Shown here piece by piece: positions 55,847 through 64,000 of a stretch of DNA of 64,000 nt. Position 1 is the first letter of the stretch, and each line of letters opens with the position of its first letter. The stretch lies in NCBI RefSeq assembly GCF_014145225.1, contig NZ_JABVCQ010000008.1:59498-123497 (forward strand), given 5' to 3'. Both the position numbers and the translations under genes were made by a program. Under the pieces are notes generated by a model, which was given only the letters and a program-made list of their open reading frames with translations, searched no databases and had not been told where the DNA came from. The DNA is from Thiospirillum jenense. Its GTDB lineage: Bacteria; Pseudomonadota; Gammaproteobacteria; Chromatiales; Chromatiaceae.

Positions 55847-58800
55847 TTGAATATAAAACATCTGTCTTATCACGCAATAACGGCGCTGGTCTTATTCACC
55901 GCCGTGACCGCCGCGCCAGCACACGCGGCATTAAATGACACGGGTATTACTGCCTGTTCTGATGGAACAACGGCGTTTAGTCCGCTCTGTCCAATCGCTG
56001 AGTTTCCACGTCAAGATGGTGATTATGGCCGCGATGCAGAAGCAATTGCCGGCACGTTAATTAAAACCGGCGGCGGCGACGCGGGGTTTGATTTCACGAA
56101 AATCAGTAATAGCGGGGCGGAATTACCCGCTGATGCGCAATTAGGAAATGGGCCGAATGATTGGGCCTGTACCCGCGATAATGTCACCAATTTAATTTGG
56201 GAAGTGAAAACGGATGATGGCGGGTTGCGCGATCAAGATCATAATTATAGTTGGTATGATTCTAATTCAACCGATGGCAATTTAGGCACAAATAGCGGCG
56301 GGGTTTGTTTTGAAAGTGGCCGCTGTGATATGGAAAAGTTTGTTTATGATGTGAATAGCACTGAATTGTGCGGGTTCAGTGATTGGCGGATGCCGACGGT
56401 GAAAGAATTAGGTGGGATTGTGCATTTACTCCGCATTGGTCCTGCAATAGATGATGTGTATTTTCCCAATACATACAGCACGTCACATGCACACTTTTGG
56501 ACAGCGGCCCGCTATGCTGCCGACCCCAATTTCTTTTGGGCAGTCAGTTTTTATCAAGGCGAAACCGGCGCAATTAGTGGTCTCAGTCATATTCGGCTCG
56601 TGCGCGGTGAATCTGCGGCAGATGTTTTTATTGATAATGATGACGGCACCGTCACGCAACTCAATACTGGTTTAATGTGGTCAAAATGTAATGCCGGTTT
56701 AACTGGCAATGATTGCACGGGTGATCCACTAACTATGAACTGGAGTGAGGCATTGAATGCGGCTGCCCAATCTACACTCGGCAACTATACGGATTGGCGC
56801 TTGCCGAACATTAAAGAATTGCAAGCATTAGTTGAATATGATTTACATACTCCAGCAATCAATCCGAATTATTTTTTGAATGCAATCCCCGGCGGTCATT
56901 GGTCTAGTTCGCCGTTTTATCATTTAGCCTGGAATGCCGATTTTTTATCAGGACAAACCGGCCCCGTTTCCTATGATTACGGTTTATATGTCCGCCTCGT
57001 GCGCGACATTCAATCCAGCCCCGCTCCAATCTCCGAATGCGGCGCCAATTGGCAACCGGTTGCTTCGATTCCAGGCCACAACCAACTGTATGCAATCACC
57101 TACGGCAATGGCCAATTCGTGGCAGTCGGCGGCTTGGGCGCCATGACCGTCATCCTGACCAGTGCAGATGGCAGCCACTGGACACCGCGCTATGGCGTTG
57201 GCGAGGGCTTGATACTCAGCGTCATCTGGACGGGCAACCAATTTGTCGCCGTTGATGAAAACGGCATCGTGCTAACCAGCGCCGACGGCGTCAACTGGAC
57301 GGGGCAAACCACCGGCACCACCGATGCACTGAACGACGTCGTTTGGAACGGCAACCAATTCGCCGCCGTGGGCGTAAATGGCGTCATCTTGACCAGCCCC
57401 GACGGCGTCAACTGGACAGCGCGCACCTCCGGCACATCGTTCGCCCTGACCGGCGTGACCTGGGGGCATGACCAATTCGTCGCGGTCAACACCGTCGGCG
57501 ACATCCTCGTCAGCGCCGACGGCGTCAACTGGACAACGTACGCCTCGGGCGTCACGGAACAACTCACCGCGGTCGTTTGGAACGGCAGCCAATTCGTAGC
57601 CGTGGGCGCTGGCGGCATCGTCCTGACCAGCGCCGACGGCAGCCACTGGACGCGGCGCACCTCTGGAACTGAGTACGTTCTGGAAAATGTGATCTGGAAC
57701 GGCAGTCAATTCGTCGCAGTCGGGGCGCTCGGCACCATCTTGACCAGCCCCGACGGCGTCAACTGGACAGCGCGCACCACGCCCACCGACCGTCATCTTT
57801 ACGGCATCACTTGGACCGGTTATCAATTCGTGGTAGTGGGTGAAGATAGCGGAGCGGTGAATCAAAACAGCGCCGTTTTAATTAACACCTGCACCACCCC
57901 GCCCGCCCCCGCCAGCAGCTATCCATTCAGTTTAACTATTAACGGCGGCGGTAATGTGAATAGCGATCCTGGCTTAGATAATAATCAATGCAGCGGGGTT
58001 ACTTGCACCGGCACCTATTCGGCTGGCGCGGTTGTCACCTTAACTGCACAGGCAAATGAAGGGTGGCAATTTCAAGGCTGGGGTGGCGCCTGCACCGGTA
58101 TTGAAGCCTGTATTTTGACAATCAATGCTGCCACCGATGTCATTGCCAATTTCACCCAATTAACCAATCAATACCAATTAGATAGCCCAGTCAACGGCAG
58201 CTATGAAAGCGGCATTGGCGTGGTGCATGGCTGGGTGTGCAATGCCAATAGCGTCACCGTGCAAGTGGATGATACCGCTGCATTTGAAGTTGCTTACGGC
58301 GCCGAGCGATTGGACAGTCAAACAGTGTGCGGTGATTCAAATAACGGCTTCGCGGCGGCAATTAACTGGAGTGATTACGGCACGGGTGAACATGTGTTAA
58401 AACTCATTGCTGATGGCGTGGAATTGACCCGCGCAGCTGTCATGGTCACGCGCTTGGGTGACGAGAACTTTTTAACGGGTTTAATCAAAACCACCACCGT
58501 TGTTGACTTCCCCGCTGCGGGTCAAAACACGCTATTAACCTGGTCAGAACCCAATCAAAACTTCGTCGTCACCAATGCTGCCGCCCGCGCTTTTTCAATT
58601 GAACGTGCCGCCAATGGCAATTGGGAAAGTCCGACTGATGGTGGGATTGAAAGCGGTCGAGCGTTAATTCGTGGTTGGGCGTGCGATGCTGGCAATATCA
58701 CATTTACATTAGACGGCACCACGTTAATTGCCCCCTACGGCAGCGGCCGCGGTGATACCCAATCTATTTGTGGTGATAGTAATAACGGCTACGCGCTGGC

Positions 58801-59587
58801 AATTAACTGGAATGATTACGCTGACGGCGCGCATCAAATCGCATTAAACATTGATGGCGCAGTGGTGGCCACTCGTCAATTCACCATTGCCACGCCGGGT
58901 GGATTAGGGTCTATTACCGGTGTGCAACATCAACACACGGTGACTGATTTCCCCAACTTTGGCGATCAATTAACTTTGCAATGGTCAGAACCGCATCAAA
59001 ACTTCCGCATTATTAATTATCAACCGTCAACGCGCACGAATGCCGAGCGGATTACGGAGATTTATATTGCCACTCTCGGGTATGCGCCGGACAATGATGG
59101 TTTGCAATACTGGGAGAATGAATTGCGCGGCGGCAGTTGGACACCTACGACCGTTGCGCAGGCGTTTTTTGATAATGACACGGTGCGAGCGTTGTATCCA
59201 GCGGAGAATGGTAATGATTTATTGATTGACGCGCTGTATCACAACATTTTTAATCGCGCTGCGGATGAAACGGGCAAAACCTATTGGTTAGACGAATTAA
59301 ACAGCGGTCATTTTACCCGCGATCAGATGATTATTGCGTTAATTGATGGCGGGTGGGCGAATGCAGATGCGGCAATAGATATGGCGCGCTTTGGTAATCA
59401 AGTGCAGGTCGGTTTGGCATTTGCAAATGCACAAGCCGAGCGCGGCATTATTTATAACGCATTAACCCCCGAACGCCAAACGCATTTGCGGACATTAGGT
59501 GCGCAAATCATTCGGGATGTCACTGCTGATGCCGCAACTGTGACGGCGGCAATTGCGCAGATTCCGGGGTTATTAGACACGCTTTAA
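55847..59587 (+). CDS. Large secreted mosaic protein: DUF1566, seven-repeat propeller, DUF4214
   Basis: About 1,246 residues. TTG at 55847 has GGAG seven bases upstream and opens a signal peptide (LSYHAITALVLFTAV...PAHA). Two DUF1566 (Lcl-type) domains come first (about 40-280 and 280-385; DWRMPTVKELG and DWRLPNIKELQ). A GC-rich block of seven ~43-residue repeats follows (about 395-680; QFVAVG and DGVNWT), probably a seven-bladed propeller. Then come an InlB-type repeat (GWQFQGWGGAC), two ~125-residue domains (CGDSNNG...INW; SEPNQNF), and a C-terminal DUF4214 domain (YIATLGYAPDNDGLQYW). It is extracellular, perhaps for adhesion or matrix. No dedicated secretion genes are adjacent. Confidence 0.8.
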   Translation: MNIKHLSYHAITALVLFTAVTAAPAHAALNDTGITACSDGTTAFSPLCPIAEFPRQDGDYGRDAEAIAGTLIKTGGGDAGFDFTKISNSGAELPADAQLGNGPNDWACTRDNVTNLIWEVKTDDGGLRDQDHNYSWYDSNSTDGNLGTNSGGVCFESGRCDMEKFVYDVNSTELCGFSDWRMPTVKELGGIVHLLRIGPAIDDVYFPNTYSTSHAHFWTAARYAADPNFFWAVSFYQGETGAISGLSHIRLVRGESAADVFIDNDDGTVTQLNTGLMWSKCNAGLTGNDCTGDPLTMNWSEALNAAAQSTLGNYTDWRLPNIKELQALVEYDLHTPAINPNYFLNAIPGGHWSSSPFYHLAWNADFLSGQTGPVSYDYGLYVRLVRDIQSSPAPISECGANWQPVASIPGHNQLYAITYGNGQFVAVGGLGAMTVILTSADGSHWTPRYGVGEGLILSVIWTGNQFVAVDENGIVLTSADGVNWTGQTTGTTDALNDVVWNGNQFAAVGVNGVILTSPDGVNWTARTSGTSFALTGVTWGHDQFVAVNTVGDILVSADGVNWTTYASGVTEQLTAVVWNGSQFVAVGAGGIVLTSADGSHWTRRTSGTEYVLENVIWNGSQFVAVGALGTILTSPDGVNWTARTTPTDRHLYGITWTGYQFVVVGEDSGAVNQNSAVLINTCTTPPAPASSYPFSLTINGGGNVNSDPGLDNNQCSGVTCTGTYSAGAVVTLTAQANEGWQFQGWGGACTGIEACILTINAATDVIANFTQLTNQYQLDSPVNGSYESGIGVVHGWVCNANSVTVQVDDTAAFEVAYGAERLDSQTVCGDSNNGFAAAINWSDYGTGEHVLKLIADGVELTRAAVMVTRLGDENFLTGLIKTTTVVDFPAAGQNTLLTWSEPNQNFVVTNAAARAFSIERAANGNWESPTDGGIESGRALIRGWACDAGNITFTLDGTTLIAPYGSGRGDTQSICGDSNNGYALAINWNDYADGAHQIALNIDGAVVATRQFTIATPGGLGSITGVQHQHTVTDFPNFGDQLTLQWSEPHQNFRIINYQPSTRTNAERITEIYIATLGYAPDNDGLQYWENELRGGSWTPTTVAQAFFDNDTVRALYPAENGNDLLIDALYHNIFNRAADETGKTYWLDELNSGHFTRDQMIIALIDGGWANADAAIDMARFGNQVQVGLAFANAQAERGIIYNALTPERQTHLRTLGAQIIRDVTADAATVTAAIAQIPGLLDTL
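57150..57880 (+). repeat. Propeller-coding repeats, about 120-130 bp each
   Basis: Recurring GGCGTCAACTGGAC and CAATTCGT(C/G)GC segments encode DGVNWT and QFVAVG. At least six copies are clear, with a degenerate first and last. The block is GC-richer than the flanks. Confidence 0.75.
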
Positions 59588-59608
59588 TTAACCTCGCATT
59601 GTTAATGA

Positions 59609-59635
59609 GCGTTCCCATGCGCGGCGTGGGAACGC
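59609..59635. repeat. GTTCCC...GGGAACG intergenic hairpin
   Basis: GCGTTCCCA and TGGGAACGC form a perfect 9-bp stem. Similar elements lie at 12757 and 19594. It may terminate the preceding gene. Confidence 0.6.
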
Positions 59636-59673
59636 GCAACATTTCCCCGCGCATCCTATCGCAGAATTGATTC

Positions 59674-62600
59674 ATGTCTTTAATCACGTCCTTTTTCGCC
59701 AGCGTCAGTGCTATTTATGCGAACGGCGCAGCAACCGAGTATTCCTATCGCCCCGCATTAACGGTTTTATTTAATAGCATCGCACCTGATATCATTGCTA
59801 TCAATGAACCTAAACGTATTGCCTGCGGGGCACCAGATTTCATTTTACAGCGCAGCGGGTTGGCCATTGGTTATGTCGAAGCTAAAGACGTACCAATTGA
59901 TTTAACTGCATTAAATAAAGATAACTTGGCGCAGCAGCACCGCTATCGCTACGCGCTGCCCAATCTCATTTACACCAATTGTTTAGACTGGCAGTTTTTT
60001 CGTGATGGTCAATTAAAAAGCAGAGTGTCTATTGGTGCGCTGGTCAATGGTCAATTGGTCGCGCAGCCCGATCAATTCGCCGTATTAGAAAACCTGTTGC
60101 ATGATTTTATTCAACAGCGCCCGGCGACCGTGACCAATCCGCGTGAATTGGCCGAACGCATGGCGGGCAAGGCAGTGTTAATTAGAGATGTTTTGCACGC
60201 AACGTTAATTGCGGATCAACAGCGGCAGACGGAGTTGGCGAATCAATTTGCCGCGTTTCAACAGCATTTAATTAGTGATATTTCGCCGGTCGAATTCGCC
60301 GATGTCTATGCCGAAACCATTGCGTATGGGTTATTCGCGGCGCGGGTGCATTACAGCGGTGAGCCATTGCAATTCACGCGGCAACACGCAGTATTAACCT
60401 TGCCCAAATCCAATCCGTTATTACGCGCTTTATTTGGCTATATTGCCAATGCAGAATTAGACGAGCGCATTGCGTGGATCGTTGATGAATTGACCAGTAT
60501 TTTTCAAGTGACGAATATGCCGCAGGTGCTGGCCGGCTTTGGTCAATTCACTGGTCAATCCGATCCGGTGATTCATTTTTATGAAACCTTTTTAGCCGTT
60601 TATAATCCCGCGAAACGCAAAACGCGGGGGGTGTGGTACACACCCGAACCGGTGGTTAATTTTATTGTACGGGCGGTGGACGAAGTATTAAAAACCGAGT
60701 TTTGCTTAATAGACGGGTTGGCGGATACCTCGCAGGTCATAATTGATTTTGACACGGGAACAGTGAATAAAGATGGGACGCCAATCACGATTAAAAAAGC
60801 GGTGCATCGCGTGCAAATCCTTGATCCAGCAACGGGAACTGGGACGTTTTTAGCGGCGGTAATTAAACAGATTGCGCCAAAAGTAAAGGATGTGGCGGCG
60901 GGGATGTGGTCGCGTTATTTAGAAACTGATTTAATTCCACGCCTGCACGGGTTTGAATTATTGATGGCGTCGTATGCGATGTGTCATTTGAAATTGGATT
61001 TATTATTAACTGAATTGGGCTATGTACCAACCGGCGCGCTGCCGCGTTTATCGGTGTATTTGACTAATTCACTGGAAGAGGGCAGTGCTATTCATCAAAA
61101 CCTGCCATTTGCGCAATGGTTATCGAATGAAGCACGGGGCGCAAATGTGGTGAAGCGCAATTTGCCGATCATGTGCGTTATTGGTAATCCGCCGTATTCT
61201 GGCGAAAGCGTGAATAAAAGCGATTGGATTACACAGTTAATGGCGGTGTATAAAAAAGAGCCCGGTGGTCAGGATAAACTCAATGAACGCAATCCCAAAT
61301 GGATTAATGATGATTATGTCAAGTTTATTCGATTGGCGGAACATTTTATTAGTAAAAATGGCGAAGGGGTACTGGGCTTTATTACGAATCACGGCTATTT
61401 GGATAATCCGACCTTTCGTGGAATGCGCTGGCAATTGCTCAACACGTTTGACAAGATTTATGTTTTAGATTTGCACGGCAATGCAAAAAAGAAGGAAGTG
61501 ACGCCAGATGGGCAACCCGATAAAAACGTGTTTGATATTCAGCAGGGCGTGGCAATTTTAATTGCGGTTAAAAAGAAAACTGCTGTGAATAACAATTCAC
61601 TAGCGGCGGTTTTTCATGCCGATTTGTGGGGTGAACGGGCGGGCAAATATACGGCATTGCAGGCAAATCAATTAACGGGGCATCAATGGCAGCAACTCCC
61701 GCATCACGCGCCGCAATACCCGTTTGTGCGGCGTAATAATGGGCGCGAGGCGATTTATAACACTGGGTTTTCAATTCAGGAATTGATGCCAGTCAATTCA
61801 GTTGGGATTGTCACTGCCCGCGATTCATTAACGATTGATCTAGATAAAATGGCGTTGTGGCAGCGGGTGCAAAACTTTGCCGTATTACCGCCGGAGCAGG
61901 CGCGGGTTAAATATGATTTGGGTAAAGATGTGCGTGATTGGCGCGTGGAATGGGCGCAAGCGGATGTCAAAAACCATTTCGGAATTGAATATCTCCAACT
62001 AATTGCGTATCGGCCGTTTGATTATCGCTGGACATATTACACGGGCAAATCACGCGGCTTTATGTGCTACCCGCGTAATGAAATGATGCGCCACCTGTTA
62101 CGTCGGGAATCAATTATCCTTGTTATTGGGCGGCAAGGTCAAGTTGTTGGTAATATGCCTTGGAATATTGTGTTTGTTCATACCGGTATTTCTGATTTAA
62201 ATTTGTTTTATCGCGGCGGCGGCATGTTATTTCCGCTCTATTTGTATTCTGATGACCAAGCGCCCCATCAACCCCGCCGCGTTAATTTCAATTCAGATTT
62301 ATATCAACGCTTGCAAGCCATCGCCACAGATTCTATTCACGGCGCGCCAACTGAACTCGCCGTGTTTGATTACATTTATGGCGTGTTGCATTGCCCGGCG
62401 TATCGGGAACAATACGCTGAATTCTTAAAAACTGATTTTCCGCGTATTCCCTGGCCGCCCAATGCGGCGGCGTTTTGGTCAATTGCCGATAAAGGAACTC
62501 AATTGCGGCAGTTGCATTTAATGGCACCGGCAGCAATTGGCGCCACGCCGTATCCGTTCATTGGCGACGGTCAGCCGATCATTGATAAACCGCGCTATTT

Positions 62601-62823
62601 TAATAACCAAGTGTGGATTAACCAATCACAATATTTTGCCGATGTGCCGGCGGTCGCGTGGACGTTTTATATTGGCGGTTATCAACCGGCGCAGAAATGG
62701 TTAAAAGATCGCAAAGGGCGGGAATTGAGTTTTGAGGAAATCAAACACTACCAGCGCATCATTAAAATCTTGAGTGCAACCGATGAAATCATGCGGTCAA
62801 TTGCGCTGCCCAATTGCGATTAA
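59674..62823 (+). CDS. Single-chain restriction-modification enzyme (type IIG/ISP-like)
   Basis: 1,049 residues. An N-terminal PD-(D/E)XK-like nuclease part (PDFILQ...YVEAKD at about 50-70) is followed by a helical linker. An N6-adenine methyltransferase domain comes next (SAM motif LDPATGTGTFL near 385, catalytic NPPY near 510). The C-terminal ~400 residues (about 640-1049) are probably target recognition. One protein of this layout both cuts and methylates DNA, as in type IIG and type ISP families. No separate specificity subunit is nearby. It has no helicase motif by eye, which argues for IIG over ISP. It is probably part of the genome's defence set. Confidence 0.82.
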   Translation: MSLITSFFASVSAIYANGAATEYSYRPALTVLFNSIAPDIIAINEPKRIACGAPDFILQRSGLAIGYVEAKDVPIDLTALNKDNLAQQHRYRYALPNLIYTNCLDWQFFRDGQLKSRVSIGALVNGQLVAQPDQFAVLENLLHDFIQQRPATVTNPRELAERMAGKAVLIRDVLHATLIADQQRQTELANQFAAFQQHLISDISPVEFADVYAETIAYGLFAARVHYSGEPLQFTRQHAVLTLPKSNPLLRALFGYIANAELDERIAWIVDELTSIFQVTNMPQVLAGFGQFTGQSDPVIHFYETFLAVYNPAKRKTRGVWYTPEPVVNFIVRAVDEVLKTEFCLIDGLADTSQVIIDFDTGTVNKDGTPITIKKAVHRVQILDPATGTGTFLAAVIKQIAPKVKDVAAGMWSRYLETDLIPRLHGFELLMASYAMCHLKLDLLLTELGYVPTGALPRLSVYLTNSLEEGSAIHQNLPFAQWLSNEARGANVVKRNLPIMCVIGNPPYSGESVNKSDWITQLMAVYKKEPGGQDKLNERNPKWINDDYVKFIRLAEHFISKNGEGVLGFITNHGYLDNPTFRGMRWQLLNTFDKIYVLDLHGNAKKKEVTPDGQPDKNVFDIQQGVAILIAVKKKTAVNNNSLAAVFHADLWGERAGKYTALQANQLTGHQWQQLPHHAPQYPFVRRNNGREAIYNTGFSIQELMPVNSVGIVTARDSLTIDLDKMALWQRVQNFAVLPPEQARVKYDLGKDVRDWRVEWAQADVKNHFGIEYLQLIAYRPFDYRWTYYTGKSRGFMCYPRNEMMRHLLRRESIILVIGRQGQVVGNMPWNIVFVHTGISDLNLFYRGGGMLFPLYLYSDDQAPHQPRRVNFNSDLYQRLQAIATDSIHGAPTELAVFDYIYGVLHCPAYREQYAEFLKTDFPRIPWPPNAAAFWSIADKGTQLRQLHLMAPAAIGATPYPFIGDGQPIIDKPRYFNNQVWINQSQYFADVPAVAWTFYIGGYQPAQKWLKDRKGRELSFEEIKHYQRIIKILSATDEIMRSIALPNCD

Positions 62824-62882
62824 CCCCCCGTTTTTTATTAAAAATAAGGGGTGGATAATTGGGTTTCATTGCGCGGCAGTTA

Positions 62883-63584
62883 TTACCACTCGGGCGTCGT
62901 GATTGGCGGCGCGCTTGATTCAATTGATAACCACCCGCCGCTTGCGCCCCACGTCACCACTGCCGCGAGTGCGAGTGCGACAATCAACGCCACCGCGCCG
63001 CCGCCGCGTGCCGACTGCGCGGTCGCCGTGCTAGTTTCGTGCCAACCGGTGAACATTTGGCGCACCAGCGGCGTGTTGCGGAGGCGGGTGTAGAGGGCGA
63101 TGGCGATAATGTGTAACGCGATCAGGGCGATTAACACCCACGCGCTTTGGCGGTGCAGACTGGTCAGGGTCGCGCTGAGGTCGCTGCTGACCAGCGCGGA
63201 GAGCGGACCGCGGAAGGCGATGTCGTCGTCGGCGACCAGTCCGCTCGCGGTCTGCAACCCAAGTAGTGTCAGCAGTGCCACGACCGACAGTGCGCCGAGG
63301 GGGTTGTGTCCGGTGCCGTGCCAAGTGCCGAGTAGATAGGCGACGATGGCGGCGCGATTGGGGATAAATTGGCGAAATTGGGCGTAGGTTGAGCCGATCA
63401 CGCCCCAGATGAGGCGGAATGTCAGCCAGCCGCAGATGAATAACCCGACGCGGCCGTGCCAAGTCATCCACTCGCCGCCGAGCAGTCCGGTGATGATGGC
63501 GGCAGTGACGGCGATCACGACGAGCCAGTGACCGAGGCGGGTGGGTAAATCCCATAATTTGATGCGGTGTGGGGCGGGTTGCAT
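62883..63584 (-). CDS. Cytochrome b (Ni/Fe-hydrogenase/CybB-like, four helices)
   Basis: About 233 residues. The pattern IKLWDLPTRLGHWLVV with later HGRVGLFICGW, SLHRQSAWVLIALIALHIIAIALY fits b-type cytochromes that accept electrons from a hydrogenase or other partner. Heme-ligand histidines are visible in helices 1, 2 and 4. ATG at 63584 is chosen; the frame extends to 63626. The partner oxidoreductase is not in the window. The gene is GC-rich. Confidence 0.85.
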   Translation of the reverse strand: MQPAPHRIKLWDLPTRLGHWLVVIAVTAAIITGLLGGEWMTWHGRVGLFICGWLTFRLIWGVIGSTYAQFRQFIPNRAAIVAYLLGTWHGTGHNPLGALSVVALLTLLGLQTASGLVADDDIAFRGPLSALVSSDLSATLTSLHRQSAWVLIALIALHIIAIALYTRLRNTPLVRQMFTGWHETSTATAQSARGGGAVALIVALALAAVVTWGASGGWLSIESSAPPITTPEW

Positions 63585-63591
63585 GGTAGAT

Positions 63592-63620
63592 TTGACCTGA
63601 TGGGCGTTGCTGGTTAAACT
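63592..63620 (+). promoter_or_regulatory. Sigma-70 promoter for tRNA-Val
   Basis: TTGACC (63592-63597), 17 bases, TAAACT (63615-63620), eleven bases before the tRNA. Confidence 0.75.
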
Positions 63621-63631
63621 GCGCATTCTAC

Positions 63632-63706
63632 GGGCGCATAGCTCAGCGGGAGAGCACTGTCTTCACACGGCAGGGGTCGGTGGTTCGATCCCACCTGCGC
63701 CCACCA
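63632..63706 (+). tRNA. tRNA-Val (anticodon CAC)
   Basis: 75 bases with encoded CCA. Acceptor GGGCGCA/TGCGCCC. The anticodon loop TTCACAC sits between CTGTC and GGCAG, giving CAC. The T-arm GGTTCGATCCC is intact. Confidence 0.96.
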
Positions 63707-63740
63707 GCTTGTTTCAACAAATCAATTTTCTAAACAAATC

Positions 63741-63764
63741 AGCCGGTTAACGCCGGTTTTTTTG
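63741..63764 (+). terminator. Terminator after tRNA-Val
   Basis: AGCCGG-TTAACG-CCGGTT followed by a T-run (TTTTTTT) about 35 bases after the tRNA. Confidence 0.75.
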
Positions 63765-63834
63765 TGCCTCAACATCACCATCTGGCTACCTATTCGGCAG
63801 TGAAGGAATTGCGCGTTTATCGCACCGCAGCAGA

Positions 63835-63999
63835 TCATCCTGCGTATTCTATAAGCGGTTCACGCGCCAATTTACGCCAATAAAGAAATTCTGAATCACC
63901 AACCGGCAATTGATCCAATTTTTTATTCAGCCACTAAGCAAAATCTTTAATTAACTTGCGCACTTCGCGCCGTCGCTGATACACATTAAACAGAGAAGT
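63835..63999 (-). pseudogene. 3' end of a gene entering from beyond the window, with in-frame stop
   Basis: On the minus strand one frame reads as plausible protein from the window edge (FNVYQRRREVRKLIKDFA), meets a TAG at 63936-63934, then continues in the same style (WLNKKLDQLPVGDSEFLYW and LAREPLIEYAG) to TGA at 63837-63835. Either the gene has a nonsense mutation, or it simply ends at the TAG and the rest is a decayed tail. The family is not recognised. Confidence 0.35.
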
Positions 64000-64000
64000 C

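Noticed and set aside
57190..57865. Long minus-strand ORFs (156 and 197 codons) inside the mosaic gene
   Set aside because: They are by-products of GC-rich repeats coding the propeller on the plus strand.

Overview
This window looks like a chromosomal segment of a gammaproteobacterium, most likely a purple (anoxygenic phototrophic) bacterium of the Chromatiales or a close relative. The evidence is gene order and content: pilMNOPQ-aroK-aroB, an M50 protease-trpS-scpA-scpB-rluB cluster, rnr-rlmB, argD-argF, and a PucC/BCD-family MFS protein, a family tied to bacteriochlorophyll antenna assembly. No 16S gene is present, so the assignment is inference. Base composition is moderate overall, with sharply GC-richer patches.

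Layout. 0-4.3 kb: the end of a large AAA/GAF/GGDEF signalling protein, then a RelE/ParE-like toxin-antitoxin pair lying between two copies of the 5' end of an AcrB-type pump gene. 4.3-7.5 kb: the intact RND pump. 7.4-10.9 kb: a GC-rich metal-uptake operon (small His/Cys protein, His-rich outer-membrane protein, binding protein, ATPase). Its permease survives only as a frameshifted remnant at 12.8-13.0 kb. The 2 kb between holds a tandem-repeat Ser/Asp/Gly protein, a small gene made of a flagellin C-terminus, and an AbrB-Doc toxin-antitoxin pair. 13.1-14.4 kb: chemoreceptor. 14.6-18.6 kb: a Zorya type II-like anti-phage operon (ZorA, ZorB, HNH protein ZorE). 18.7-22.9 kb: psd, rlmB, rnr, tRNA-Leu. 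23-27 kb: accessory genes (orphan ParA-like ATPase, putative PD-(D/E)XK protein, an unknown protein, an HDOD protein). 27.6-29 kb: ydcH-like, comF, DUF4342. 29-32.1 kb: gyrA carrying a 156-residue mini-intein. 32.3-39.3 kb: aroB, aroK and the type IV pilus genes pilQPONM. 39.5-45.3 kb: a double substrate-binding GGDEF protein, a Dnr-like regulator, a GNAT, a Pro-rich lipoprotein and a FleN/MinD-like ATPase. 45.3-54 kb: housekeeping genes on the minus strand. 54.2-55.6 kb: PucC-like protein. 55.8-59.6 kb: a large secreted mosaic protein with a seven-repeat propeller. 59.7-62.8 kb: a one-polypeptide restriction-modification enzyme. 62.9-64 kb: cytochrome b, tRNA-Val, and the decayed end of another gene.

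How they fit together. The segment mixes conserved core operons with an accessory layer of defence and conflict genes: Zorya, a type IIG-like enzyme, two toxin-antitoxin pairs and an intein. Gene decay is visible in the metal ABC permease, the flagellin fragment, the pump 5' copy and the window-end gene. Two GGDEF proteins, one chemoreceptor, one HDOD protein and the PilMNOPQ machine suggest a surface-associated, motile life style. The most noteworthy items are the GyrA mini-intein in a non-mycobacterial insertion site, the Zorya-like operon, and the disrupted metal-uptake locus.
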